From Erysipelotrichaceae bacterium (GTDB lineage: Bacteria; Bacillota_I; Bacilli_A; Erysipelotrichales; Erysipelotrichaceae): 14,006 nt of DNA. Under the pieces are notes generated by a model that saw only the letters and a list, made by a program, of their open reading frames with translations, did no database searches and had not been told where the DNA came from. Where the stretch lies: the NCBI GenBank assembly GCA_016302195.1, contig JAEDOA010000029.1, positions 1 to 14,006 of the forward strand, given 5' to 3'. This document shows, in pieces, positions 7,480 through 13,628 of this stretch; position 1 is the stretch's first letter; each line of letters starts with the position of its first letter. Both the position numbers and the translations under genes were made by a program.

Positions 7480-8833
7480 TTGTATCACCTAACATATTAA
7501 CCAATTTGATAAAATGTTCGCCTCTTTCTTCAAAACAGCTATATTGATCAAATGAACTTGTGGTTGGCGATAATAAAACGACATCGCCACTAACTGCAAT
7601 CGAACTAGCCAGTTTAACAGCCTGATCGAGAGTCTCAACCACCAAGCCTTGTTGTCCAACTAAGTCATTGACTATTCTTTTACCACTGTAACCATAACCT
7701 ATAACTTTCTTGACAGGTGCTAAATGTTTTTTCAATTGGTCCATTGGTAAGCCTTTCTCATAGCCTCCAACAAGAAGGATGACTCCTTTGTCAAAGGATT
7801 TTAACGCAATTATAGTGGCATCGGTATTTGTTCCTTTTGAGTCATTGTAATACTTGACTCCTTTATATTCTCTAACAAATTCCAAACGATGCTTTACACC
7901 TTTGAAATTGTAGATGACATCCTTAATTATTTCATCATCGACATTACAATACTTGCTTATGGCGCAAGCCACCATAATATTCTGCCAGTTATGCTTGCCT
8001 ACTACCTTAATTTTTGAAATGTCCAGCAGTTTTTGTTTGTTGATATAAATGAAATTATCCTTGACATAGTTATCGCATTGTTTATTATCACTAATTGTAA
8101 AATTAACGGTTTGACATTTTACAGGATTTTGTTGCAAATGTGATAATAGTATCTCATCGTCCTGATTGACAACAAACAAATCGTTACCACTCATGTTTTG
8201 ATAGACCCTTAGTTTTGATTGGTAATAGTCTTCCTCTGTTTTCATAATGTCTAGATGGTCAGGTGTTAAGTTGGTGATAACCGCTGCTTCTGGATGGAAG
8301 CTGTAACAATCAACTAATTGGAAATTGCTCATTTCCAAAGCGATATAGTAGCCTTCATTTTCCATCAGGTTGTTATCTAGTACCAATTGGCACAATGGAA
8401 TACCGATATTTCCCCCTAGTAGGGCTTTTTGGTGATATTTTTTCTTTAATATTTCGTATAACAGGGAGGTAGTAGTCGTTTTTCCATTAGTACCTGTTAT
8501 AGCTAGATAGTGTTGTTTTTTACTGACTAAAAATGCCAATTCTATTTCTGTAATAACCTTTATGCCATGGCTTTTTAATAACTGTATTTTAGGATCACGG
8601 TAGTTGATTCCAGGATTTTTAACTACTAAATCATAATGTTGATCGAATACCTGTTGACTTTGATCGGTTATTGTTACACCAATACTTTTTAAATAAGAAG
8701 CCTGTTCTATTTCACTTTCACTCTTTCTTTCTGATAAAGTGATATTACAATTAAATTTATGTAGTAAGTTGATCGCAGCTAGACCGCTTCTAGCTAAACC
8801 GACAACAAGTACTTTTTTATTGGTTAAATCCAT
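7472..8833 (-). CDS. murD: UDP-N-acetylmuramoyl-L-alanine:D-glutamate ligase
   Basis: A 453-residue Mur ligase that adds D-glutamate to UDP-MurNAc-L-alanine with ATP in the cytosolic part of peptidoglycan synthesis. It has an N-terminal Rossmann-like segment (VLVVGLARSG, about residues 8-17) and the ATP loop GTNGKTTT (114-121). It also has EMSNFQL (about 167-173), NLTPDHLD (188-195), the DSKGTN motif (331-336) and the C-terminal LSPTTSSFD (421-429) with FEERG. Length and motif order are normal. The ribosome site AGAAGG is 6-7 bases before the ATG. It follows the RluA-type gene by 55 bases but has its own consensus promoter, and overlaps murI downstream. Confidence 0.96.
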   Translation of the reverse strand: MDLTNKKVLVVGLARSGLAAINLLHKFNCNITLSERKSESEIEQASYLKSIGVTITDQSQQVFDQHYDLVVKNPGINYRDPKIQLLKSHGIKVITEIELAFLVSKKQHYLAITGTNGKTTTTSLLYEILKKKYHQKALLGGNIGIPLCQLVLDNNLMENEGYYIALEMSNFQLVDCYSFHPEAAVITNLTPDHLDIMKTEEDYYQSKLRVYQNMSGNDLFVVNQDDEILLSHLQQNPVKCQTVNFTISDNKQCDNYVKDNFIYINKQKLLDISKIKVVGKHNWQNIMVACAISKYCNVDDEIIKDVIYNFKGVKHRLEFVREYKGVKYYNDSKGTNTDATIIALKSFDKGVILLVGGYEKGLPMDQLKKHLAPVKKVIGYGYSGKRIVNDLVGQQGLVVETLDQAVKLASSIAVSGDVVLLSPTTSSFDQYSCFEERGEHFIKLVNMLGDTNE

Positions 8834-8863
8834 AGATATCCTTCTTTCTCTTTGCTTGAAATG

Positions 8864-8892
8864 ATTATAGTTTTGATAGAAATAATTGTCAA
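8864..8892 (-). promoter_or_regulatory. Full-consensus sigma-A promoter of murD-murI
   Basis: On the minus strand TTGACA (8887-8892), exactly 17 bases and TATAAT (8864-8869): both hexamers match consensus at every base. The predicted start is near 8857, giving a leader of about 24 bases. The -35 overlaps the TGA stop codon of the RluA-type gene. Confidence 0.88.
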
Positions 8893-8900
8893 ATCAAAAC
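8870..8900. repeat. Inverted repeat over the murD promoter
   Basis: GTTTTGAT (8870-8877) and ATCAAAAC (8893-8900) are perfect 8-base inverted arms with a 15-base spacer. They bracket the -35 of the murD promoter. No T-run follows on either strand, so it is not an intrinsic terminator; it may be an operator or chance in AT-rich DNA. Confidence 0.5.
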
Positions 8901-9776
8901 CTGTTTTAAATCAGCAGGCAGCTGACTGGTAACATCAATAAGCTGATGACTTATTGGATGAATAAATCTAATGTTATAACAATGAAGCCCTTGTCTTAAA
9001 AGCAGGTTACATGATTTGTTATATAAACTATCGGATACAATTGGATGGTTTATATATTGCAGATGAACTCTTATTTGATGGGTCCTGCCAGTATGAAGGA
9101 GACATTTTAATAGTGAGATATCATTTGAAGGATAATACCCAAGTAAAAAGCACTCCGTTAAGGCCTCTTTGCCAGTTTGAAAATCAACACATCTTAAGAT
9201 ATTGCCCTTGGAAATTCTTGATATTGGAGCTGAAATTAGAAAGTGTTGTTTACTTACTTTGCCGCTTGCTAAAGAGAGATAGGTTTTACTTATTTCTTTT
9301 TGTTTAACCATATTGGATAAACAGTTTGCTGCGATGCGGTTTTTCGCAAATAGCACACATCCTGAGGTTTCTTTATCAAGTCGGGTAATACAATGAAGCT
9401 TAACATCCATATTTTTATTCTGGTAATAGTAGGTTAGACCATTAACTAAACTATTTGTAAAATACTTTTTTGAAGGGTGGACAGTGATATCAGCTGATTT
9501 ATTGACAATAACAATATCATCATCTTCATATAGGATATTTAAATCCATCTTTGTGGCTATAATATTCTCGTAATCATTATTTTCATCAAGATTAATTGAA
9601 AGAATGTCATTTGGCTGCAATTTGTAGTTGGTAAATTGGACTTTTCCGTTAACTAGGATACCATCAACCTGCTTTTTTAATGTGGAAATTGCTTTTGAAG
9701 AGATATTATTAGACAATAAGAAGTCTTTTATTGTAATATTTCCTTCTTCTATTCTATAGGTCATGTTTTTTTTCAT
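8889..9776 (-). CDS. RluA-family pseudouridine synthase
   Basis: A 295-residue RNA-modifying enzyme that isomerises uridine to pseudouridine, most likely in 23S rRNA. An S4-like RNA-binding segment (about residues 12-60) precedes the catalytic domain, whose signature RLDKETSG holds the catalytic Asp134 (counting from the chosen start). Downstream GRTHQIRVH is the second family hallmark. A longer frame extends to 9881 but runs into rsmD and through the divergent control region, so I reject it. ATG at 9776 gives a family-like length; ATG at 9764 (MTYRIEE) is an alternative. Neither has a ribosome site, and a -10-like TAAAAT lies 8 bases before 9776, so a leaderless message is possible. It cannot be assigned to RluB/C/D types from sequence. 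Confidence 0.88.
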   Translation of the reverse strand: MKKNMTYRIEEGNITIKDFLLSNNISSKAISTLKKQVDGILVNGKVQFTNYKLQPNDILSINLDENNDYENIIATKMDLNILYEDDDIVIVNKSADITVHPSKKYFTNSLVNGLTYYYQNKNMDVKLHCITRLDKETSGCVLFAKNRIAANCLSNMVKQKEISKTYLSLASGKVSKQHFLISAPISRISKGNILRCVDFQTGKEALTECFLLGYYPSNDISLLKCLLHTGRTHQIRVHLQYINHPIVSDSLYNKSCNLLLRQGLHCYNIRFIHPISHQLIDVTSQLPADLKQVLI

Positions 9777-9826
9777 ACAATATAATTTTACAACATAAAA
9801 CGCTAAACTTGTAAACTGTATTGTAT
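9775..9826. repeat. Long two-part dyad between the RluA-type gene and rsmD
   Basis: ATACAATA (9775-9782) and TTTACAA (9787-9793) are mirrored by TTGTAAA (9809-9815) and TATTGTAT (9819-9826), all perfect matches about a common centre near 9801. The dyad includes the start codon of the RluA-type gene on one side and abuts the -10 of rsmD on the other. It could be duplicated divergent promoter elements or a regulator site. Confidence 0.55.
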
Positions 9827-9829
9827 AAT
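9824..9829 (+). promoter_or_regulatory. -10 element of the rsmD operon promoter
   Basis: A consensus TATAAT ends 20 bases before the rsmD ATG, predicting a start near 9836 and a leader of about 14 bases that is mostly ribosome site. No good -35 stands 16-18 bases upstream, so activation or an alternative promoter is possible. Confidence 0.5.
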
Positions 9830-9849
9830 AATTAATGGAGTGAATAGAA

Positions 9850-10410
9850 ATGAGAGTTATTAGTGGTTCAGCGCGCAACACAAAATTAATGGCCCCTGAG
9901 GGACTTCACACCAGACCGGTAACGGACATGATTAAACAGGCAGTGTTTAATATATGGCAATTTAAAATTGAGGGATGCACGTTTCTCGATTTGTTTTCCG
10001 GCAGTGGCTCGATGGGCATTGAAGCCTTAAGCAGACAAGCTAAGAAAGTAGTTATGATCGATAATGATAACCAAGCTATTAAGGTTATTAAGGCAAATTT
10101 GAAAAAATGCCATTTGGATGATGAAAGAGCAATCGTCATTCAACAGGATGTCTTGGCATACTTAATGCAGGAAAGCCAGCAGTTTGATATCATTTATGCT
10201 GATCCTCCATTTACTGTAAAAGAGATCTTTAAACCTGTTATGGAAAATTTGAGTGTTAGTAAAGTAGTTAAGGATGATACTGTAATTGCGATCAGGTGTG
10301 AAAAAGATATGGCTATGGAAAGCAGTTATGGAACACTTGAAAAATATAACGAAAAAAAATATGGTATTTCAATCATTCATTTTTATAGGAGGAAAAGGGA
10401 AAATGTATAA
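9850..10410 (+). CDS. rsmD: 16S rRNA (guanine966-N2)-methyltransferase
   Basis: A 186-residue SAM-dependent methyltransferase that modifies G966 of 16S rRNA during 30S assembly. The N-terminus MRVISGSARN with TRPVTDMIKQAVFNI is typical of RsmD. SAM-binding motif I is LDLFSGSGSMGIEA (about residues 46-59), and the catalytic motif IV is ADPPF (117-121). The length is normal for the family. The ribosome site GGAGTG lies 7 bases before the ATG. It is the first gene of a plus-strand operon; its last 8 bases overlap the start of the next gene. In many Firmicutes coaD follows rsmD; here a HAD phosphatase does. Confidence 0.95.
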   Translation: MRVISGSARNTKLMAPEGLHTRPVTDMIKQAVFNIWQFKIEGCTFLDLFSGSGSMGIEALSRQAKKVVMIDNDNQAIKVIKANLKKCHLDDERAIVIQQDVLAYLMQESQQFDIIYADPPFTVKEIFKPVMENLSVSKVVKDDTVIAIRCEKDMAMESSYGTLEKYNEKKYGISIIHFYRRKRENV

Positions 10411-11056
10411 ATTAGCTATTTTTGATTTAGATGGAACAATATTAGATACAATTGATGATTTAGCTGATAGCACCAATCATATATTGGCAATAAATAATTA
10501 TCCAACTCATAGTAAGGAAGATATTAGAAGTTTTGTGGGCAATGGAATTTATATGTTAATAAAGAGAGCTCTACCAAAAGATACAGCTGAAGAAGAAGTG
10601 TTAAATGTACAAAAACAGTTTTCCGCTTACTATAAACAGCACTGCTGTGATAAAACTAAACCATATCAAGGGATTATAGAACTGTTAGAACAATTGAAAA
10701 AGCATAGCGTTAAACTGGCTGTGGTATCAAATAAGGGAGATTTTGCGGTAAAAATTTTAATGGATGACTATTTCCCTAACCTATTTGATTATTCGGTTGG
10801 TGAAAAGGAAAATGTTAGAAAAAAACCAGCTCCAGATAGCGTTAATGAAGTTTTGAGAGTATTGAATGTTGCTTTGCAAGACAGCGTATATATTGGTGAC
10901 AGTGAAGTGGATATCCAAACTGCTAAAAATGCTAAAATGGATTGTATTTCAGTTAGCTATGGCTTTCGAGAAAAACAGTATTTGATTGATAATGGAGCAA
11001 CAGTTATTTGTGACAATATTGATCAATTGAAAGATTTATTATTGAAAGGAAAATAG
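10403..11056 (+). CDS. HAD-family phosphatase, phosphoglycolate phosphatase-like
   Basis: A 217-residue cytosolic phosphatase of HAD subfamily IA with a helical cap after motif I. Motif I is DLDGT with nucleophile Asp8 and acid Asp10. Motif II is Ser109 in VVSNKG, motif III Lys141 in RKKPAPD, and motif IV GDSEVD with Asp166 and Asp170. All catalytic residues are present. The KPAPD segment and length resemble phosphoglycolate phosphatases and PpaX, but substrate choice in this family cannot be read from sequence. The frame is open back to 10286; ATG at 10403 is chosen because MYKLAIFDLDGT is the canonical start and AGGAGG lies 10 bases upstream. It overlaps rsmD by 8 bases, and deoD starts one base after its stop. 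Confidence 0.88.
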   Translation: MYKLAIFDLDGTILDTIDDLADSTNHILAINNYPTHSKEDIRSFVGNGIYMLIKRALPKDTAEEEVLNVQKQFSAYYKQHCCDKTKPYQGIIELLEQLKKHSVKLAVVSNKGDFAVKILMDDYFPNLFDYSVGEKENVRKKPAPDSVNEVLRVLNVALQDSVYIGDSEVDIQTAKNAKMDCISVSYGFREKQYLIDNGATVICDNIDQLKDLLLKGK

Positions 11057-11057
11057 T

Positions 11058-11768
11058 ATGGCAACTTGGCACAATAAAGCCGATTTAGGTCAAATTAGTG
11101 AAACGGTATTACTTCCAGGTGATCCATTAAGAGCTAAATATATAGCTGATAAGTATCTAAAAGATGCGGTTTTATTTAATGATTATCGCTTGATGTATGG
11201 CTATTCAGGTTATTATAAGGACAAATGGATTTCTGTAATGGCAACAGGTATGGGCATTCCTTCAATGGGAATATATAGCTATGAGCTAATTAATGAGTAT
11301 CATTGTAAAAACCTAATCCGCATTGGAACCTGTGGCAGTATGCAGAAAGAGGTTAATGTTGGAGATATTGTATTGGCATTAGCTTGCTGCACAGATTCAA
11401 ATTACGCTTATCAATTTGAATTGCCTGGCCAAATTGCCGCAAGCTGCAGCTACAAATTATTAAAAACTGTCAGCGAGAGTGCCGATATGATGAATCTTAA
11501 TTATCATGTTGGAAATGTATTTAGTAGTGATGTCTTATATAGAAAAGATAAGGTTTGGCAAAGCTGGCAATCCGTTAATACCTTGGCTAGTGAAATGGAG
11601 AGTTATGGCTTATACACTAATGCGCTAAAGGGCAAGGTAAATGCACTAGCAATCTTAACAGTTACCTGTGATTTAGCCAAAATACAGCCCGAATTATCGC
11701 AAAATGAGATAGAGAAAAACCTAGATGATATGATAAGACTTGCTTTAGAAAGTGCAATAAGATTATGA
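11058..11768 (+). CDS. deoD: DeoD-type purine nucleoside phosphorylase, divergent active site
   Basis: A 236-residue enzyme of the hexameric DeoD family, which cleaves purine (deoxy)nucleosides with phosphate to base and pentose-1-phosphate in nucleoside salvage. His5, LPGDPLRAKYIA with Arg25, Arg44, RIGTCG with Arg88 and SEMES with Glu181 match the phosphate and ribose ligands of E. coli DeoD as I recall it. Asp205 corresponds to catalytic Asp204, but the segment reads TVTCD rather than TVSD. The partner arginine (Arg217 in E. coli) aligns with Ile218. This suggests altered base protonation, so a different or narrower substrate range is possible. AAGGA is 8-9 bases before the ATG; the stop overlaps the next start as ATGA. 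Confidence 0.87.
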   Translation: MATWHNKADLGQISETVLLPGDPLRAKYIADKYLKDAVLFNDYRLMYGYSGYYKDKWISVMATGMGIPSMGIYSYELINEYHCKNLIRIGTCGSMQKEVNVGDIVLALACCTDSNYAYQFELPGQIAASCSYKLLKTVSESADMMNLNYHVGNVFSSDVLYRKDKVWQSWQSVNTLASEMESYGLYTNALKGKVNALAILTVTCDLAKIQPELSQNEIEKNLDDMIRLALESAIRL

Positions 11769-12286
11769 GTGAAGTGATATTAGAAAAACCAAAAAAAGTA
11801 GAAGATTTTGCTTACAAGGCTCATGTTATGAGCGATCCTTTATCCATGAGCTATAATGCTGGATATAATATCGAAAGAGATAACTACCACTATGATACAG
11901 GAGTAATAGATTATCCTGAAAATAGATGGGGAAAAGAATATTTGCGCAACTATACCAGCGATTACTATTTTGCCTACATTAAGGATGTAGATAAGAATTG
12001 TTATGTGGGATATTGCTGCTACTATTTGGAAAATGGCCAATATCAATGTGGTATCGTTATTGAAAGTAAGTATCGCCATCAAGGATATGGTAGAAAAGGA
12101 CTAGAGCTTTTGATTCAGAAAGCAAAAGAGAACGAAAAAATAAAAAGCCTCTATGACTGTTTTGAAGTAGACAGAGGCTGTTTAAATCTCTTTTTATCAC
12201 TGGGATTTGAAATAGTTGAACGAACTAAATGGCAAAAATTTTCCAAAGAAGTTGATGGAGTGGTTGTAAAGCTTGATCTTTACTAA
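11765..12286 (+). CDS. GNAT-family N-acetyltransferase
   Basis: A 173-residue protein of the GNAT fold. The acetyl-CoA pyrophosphate loop is visible as RHQGYG (104-109) after the beta-strand CGIVIE, with helix GLELLIQKA following, and NLFLSLGFEIVE (141-152) is the usual later segment. The acceptor substrate is unknown. The N-terminal 90 residues are rich in Tyr and Asn and match no function I recognise. It starts inside the deoD stop codon (ATGA) with no clear ribosome site of its own, so it depends on translational coupling. Its stop (TAA) overlaps the stop of the convergent CDF gene by four bases, and its coding sequence carries that gene's terminator hairpin. Confidence 0.8.
   Translation: MSEVILEKPKKVEDFAYKAHVMSDPLSMSYNAGYNIERDNYHYDTGVIDYPENRWGKEYLRNYTSDYYFAYIKDVDKNCYVGYCCYYLENGQYQCGIVIESKYRHQGYGRKGLELLIQKAKENEKIKSLYDCFEVDRGCLNLFLSLGFEIVERTKWQKFSKEVDGVVVKLDLY
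12135..12179 (-). terminator. CDF gene terminator, inside the GNAT gene
   Basis: On the minus strand AGCCTCT pairs with AGAGGCT (7 bp, 20-base loop) and is followed at once by TTTTATTTTTT. It lies about 105 bases beyond the CDF stop codon, within the coding sequence of the convergent GNAT gene. Confidence 0.75.
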
Positions 12287-13446
12287 AACTGACTATCAAA
12301 TGTTATTACAGTTTCTAATTTATTATCGATGAGCTTTAATTGTTCATCGATTTTTTCTTTTAACATCTGATTTTTGTCGCGATATTTATCACTGATAATT
12401 ACATCAAAGATAAGATTTGTGTGAGTTTGACCTACTACCATTCTAAAGTCGTGAAACGATAATTCAGGGTCTATTTCATTAAGTACTTTTCTTACTATTG
12501 TTTTGTATTGATTCAACTGGATGTTATCTGTTTCAATCGGATCTAGATGAATTGTGGTCATTATCTTCATCTTTTCAAATATTTCCTTTTCAATATTATC
12601 AATAGTATCATGAGCTTCAAGAACATTTTGTTTGGCATCTACTTCAGCATGAAGAGAGGCAATCATATTGTTTGGACCATAGTTATGTATCATTAAGTCA
12701 TGAACTCCTAATATTCCTTGATGTGACATAACTATATCAAGTAATTGTTGGGTTGTCTCTTTATCAGCTGGTTTACCTAAAAGTTCATCTAAAGTATCTT
12801 TAATTATGGAAATAGCCGTTTTAATAATTAAGCCTGAAACGATTAAACCAATAACTCCATCGATAGGAAAGCTGGTAAATAAAGAAATAATAGAACCAAT
12901 TAATGTGATTGAAGTAGTCATTGCATCAGAAAGAGAATCATAACTGGTTGCCATCATGGCTTGATTGTTAAAGATAGTTGCCATCTTTTTATTGAATAAA
13001 TACATCCAAAACTTCAATAAGATGGAAAGCACTAATACAATAATAGTAAAATAAGTGACATCCATTTCTTCTTTATTGAATATTCTTGAAAGTGAAGTCT
13101 TAAAGAATTCAAAACCTACAATAATAATGAATACAGCGATTATTAATGAAGTAAAGTATTCCATTCTTCCATGGCCAAATGGATGTTCCTTATCAGCAGG
13201 TTTACTAGCTAGATTGTAGCCAAACATGGTTATGATGCAGCTTAAACAGTCGGTAAGATTGTTAAAGGCATCGGAAATAATTGCTACTGAATTAGCTATT
13301 GTTCCTATTATAAATTTTGAAACAAAAAGAATAATGTTACATACAATACCAACTGTGCTGCTTAAAAAGCCAGCTTTTTTTCTTGTGGCACTATCCTTGT
13401 TATCACTGTAATCTTTCATAAAAGTTTTTAAGATAAAATTTGTCAT
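12283..13446 (-). CDS. Cation diffusion facilitator, manganese-exporter-like
   Basis: A 387-residue inner-membrane metal/proton antiporter with about six helices in the first 215 residues and a cytosolic C-terminal domain. The signature HPFGHGR (88-94) is present. The helix-2 site is Asn62-x3-Asp66 (NNLTD) and the helix-5 site Asp170-x3-Asp174 (DSLSD), an N-D-D-D set. Zinc CDFs usually have His in these positions, while the pneumococcal manganese exporter MntE is described with N-D-D-D, so Mn2+ (or Fe2+) efflux is the likelier role. The C-terminal domain is longer than usual, reaching residue 387. The ribosome site AAGGGA lies 6 bases before the ATG. It has a consensus-like promoter facing a divergent MerR-type gene. 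Confidence 0.9.
   Translation of the reverse strand: MTNFILKTFMKDYSDNKDSATRKKAGFLSSTVGIVCNIILFVSKFIIGTIANSVAIISDAFNNLTDCLSCIITMFGYNLASKPADKEHPFGHGRMEYFTSLIIAVFIIIVGFEFFKTSLSRIFNKEEMDVTYFTIIVLVLSILLKFWMYLFNKKMATIFNNQAMMATSYDSLSDAMTTSITLIGSIISLFTSFPIDGVIGLIVSGLIIKTAISIIKDTLDELLGKPADKETTQQLLDIVMSHQGILGVHDLMIHNYGPNNMIASLHAEVDAKQNVLEAHDTIDNIEKEIFEKMKIMTTIHLDPIETDNIQLNQYKTIVRKVLNEIDPELSFHDFRMVVGQTHTNLIFDVIISDKYRDKNQMLKEKIDEQLKLIDNKLETVITFDSQF
12325..12361 (+). terminator. rsmD-operon terminator, inside the CDF gene
   Basis: ATCGATGAGC pairs with GTTCATCGAT (10 bp, one G-U, 7-base loop) followed by TTTTTTCTTTT. It lies 38 bases past the GNAT stop codon and inside the last codons of the CDF gene on the opposite strand. 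Confidence 0.85.
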
Positions 13447-13477
13447 TTAGAATCCCTTCCTTTTAGCATTAGTAAAA

Positions 13478-13506
13478 ATTTTATGTCAGTAAAAAATAGT
13501 TGTCAA
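13478..13506 (-). promoter_or_regulatory. Sigma-A promoter of the CDF gene
   Basis: On the minus strand TTGACA (13501-13506), 17 bases and TAAAAT (13478-13483); the start is near 13471 with a leader of about 25 bases. The -35 overlaps one copy of the AGTTGTC direct repeat, and A/T-tracts lie just upstream. Confidence 0.82.
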
Positions 13507-13516
13507 TACAGTTGTC
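13498..13516. repeat. AGTTGTC direct repeat at the CDF promoter -35
   Basis: AGTTGTC occurs at 13498-13504 and 13510-13516, 12 bases apart, roughly one helical turn. The first copy overlaps the -35 of the CDF promoter. A nearby palindrome TTTCGCGAAA (13525-13534) is unusually GC-centred for this DNA. Both could bind a regulator. Confidence 0.45.
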
Positions 13517-13546
13517 TTTTTTTCTTTCGCGAAAAAAACAAATCCT

Positions 13547-13596
13547 GTTATGGTCAAACATTTTGAACAATCAAGATGGGTTTGACTGCACATAAC
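13547..13596. repeat. Two-part inverted repeat upstream of the MerR-type gene
   Basis: GTTATG (13547-13552) and GTCAAAC (13553-13559) are mirrored by GTTTGAC (13580-13586) and CATAAC (13591-13596). The right side has four extra bases (TGCA) between the two elements. The right GTTTGAC covers the -35 of the MerR-type gene's promoter. Confidence 0.45.
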
Positions 13597-13609
13597 GTGC
13601 AGTTTTAAT
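13582..13609 (+). promoter_or_regulatory. Promoter and operator of the MerR-type gene
   Basis: TTGACT (13582-13587), 16 bases and TTTAAT (13604-13609). A perfect inverted repeat, ACTGCAC-ATAAC-GTGCAGT (13585-13603), fills the spacer. A dyad between -35 and -10 is where MerR-family proteins bind, so autoregulation is likely. The spacer is shorter than the 19-20 bases of classic MerR-activated promoters, which favours repression. Confidence 0.7.
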
Positions 13610-13628
13610 GTGAAAGGAGACTAATATT

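Noticed and set aside
8870..8900. Terminator for the RluA-type gene
   Set aside because: The dyad has no T-run after it on the minus strand and sits on a promoter; readthrough into murD is likely.
9777..9881. Longer N-terminus for the RluA-type gene
   Set aside because: It would overlap rsmD and its promoter, and the added residues resemble no part of the family.
10286..10402. Earlier start for the HAD phosphatase inside rsmD
   Set aside because: The canonical start MYKLAIFDLDGT has an AGGAGG site; the extension is out-of-frame rsmD sequence.
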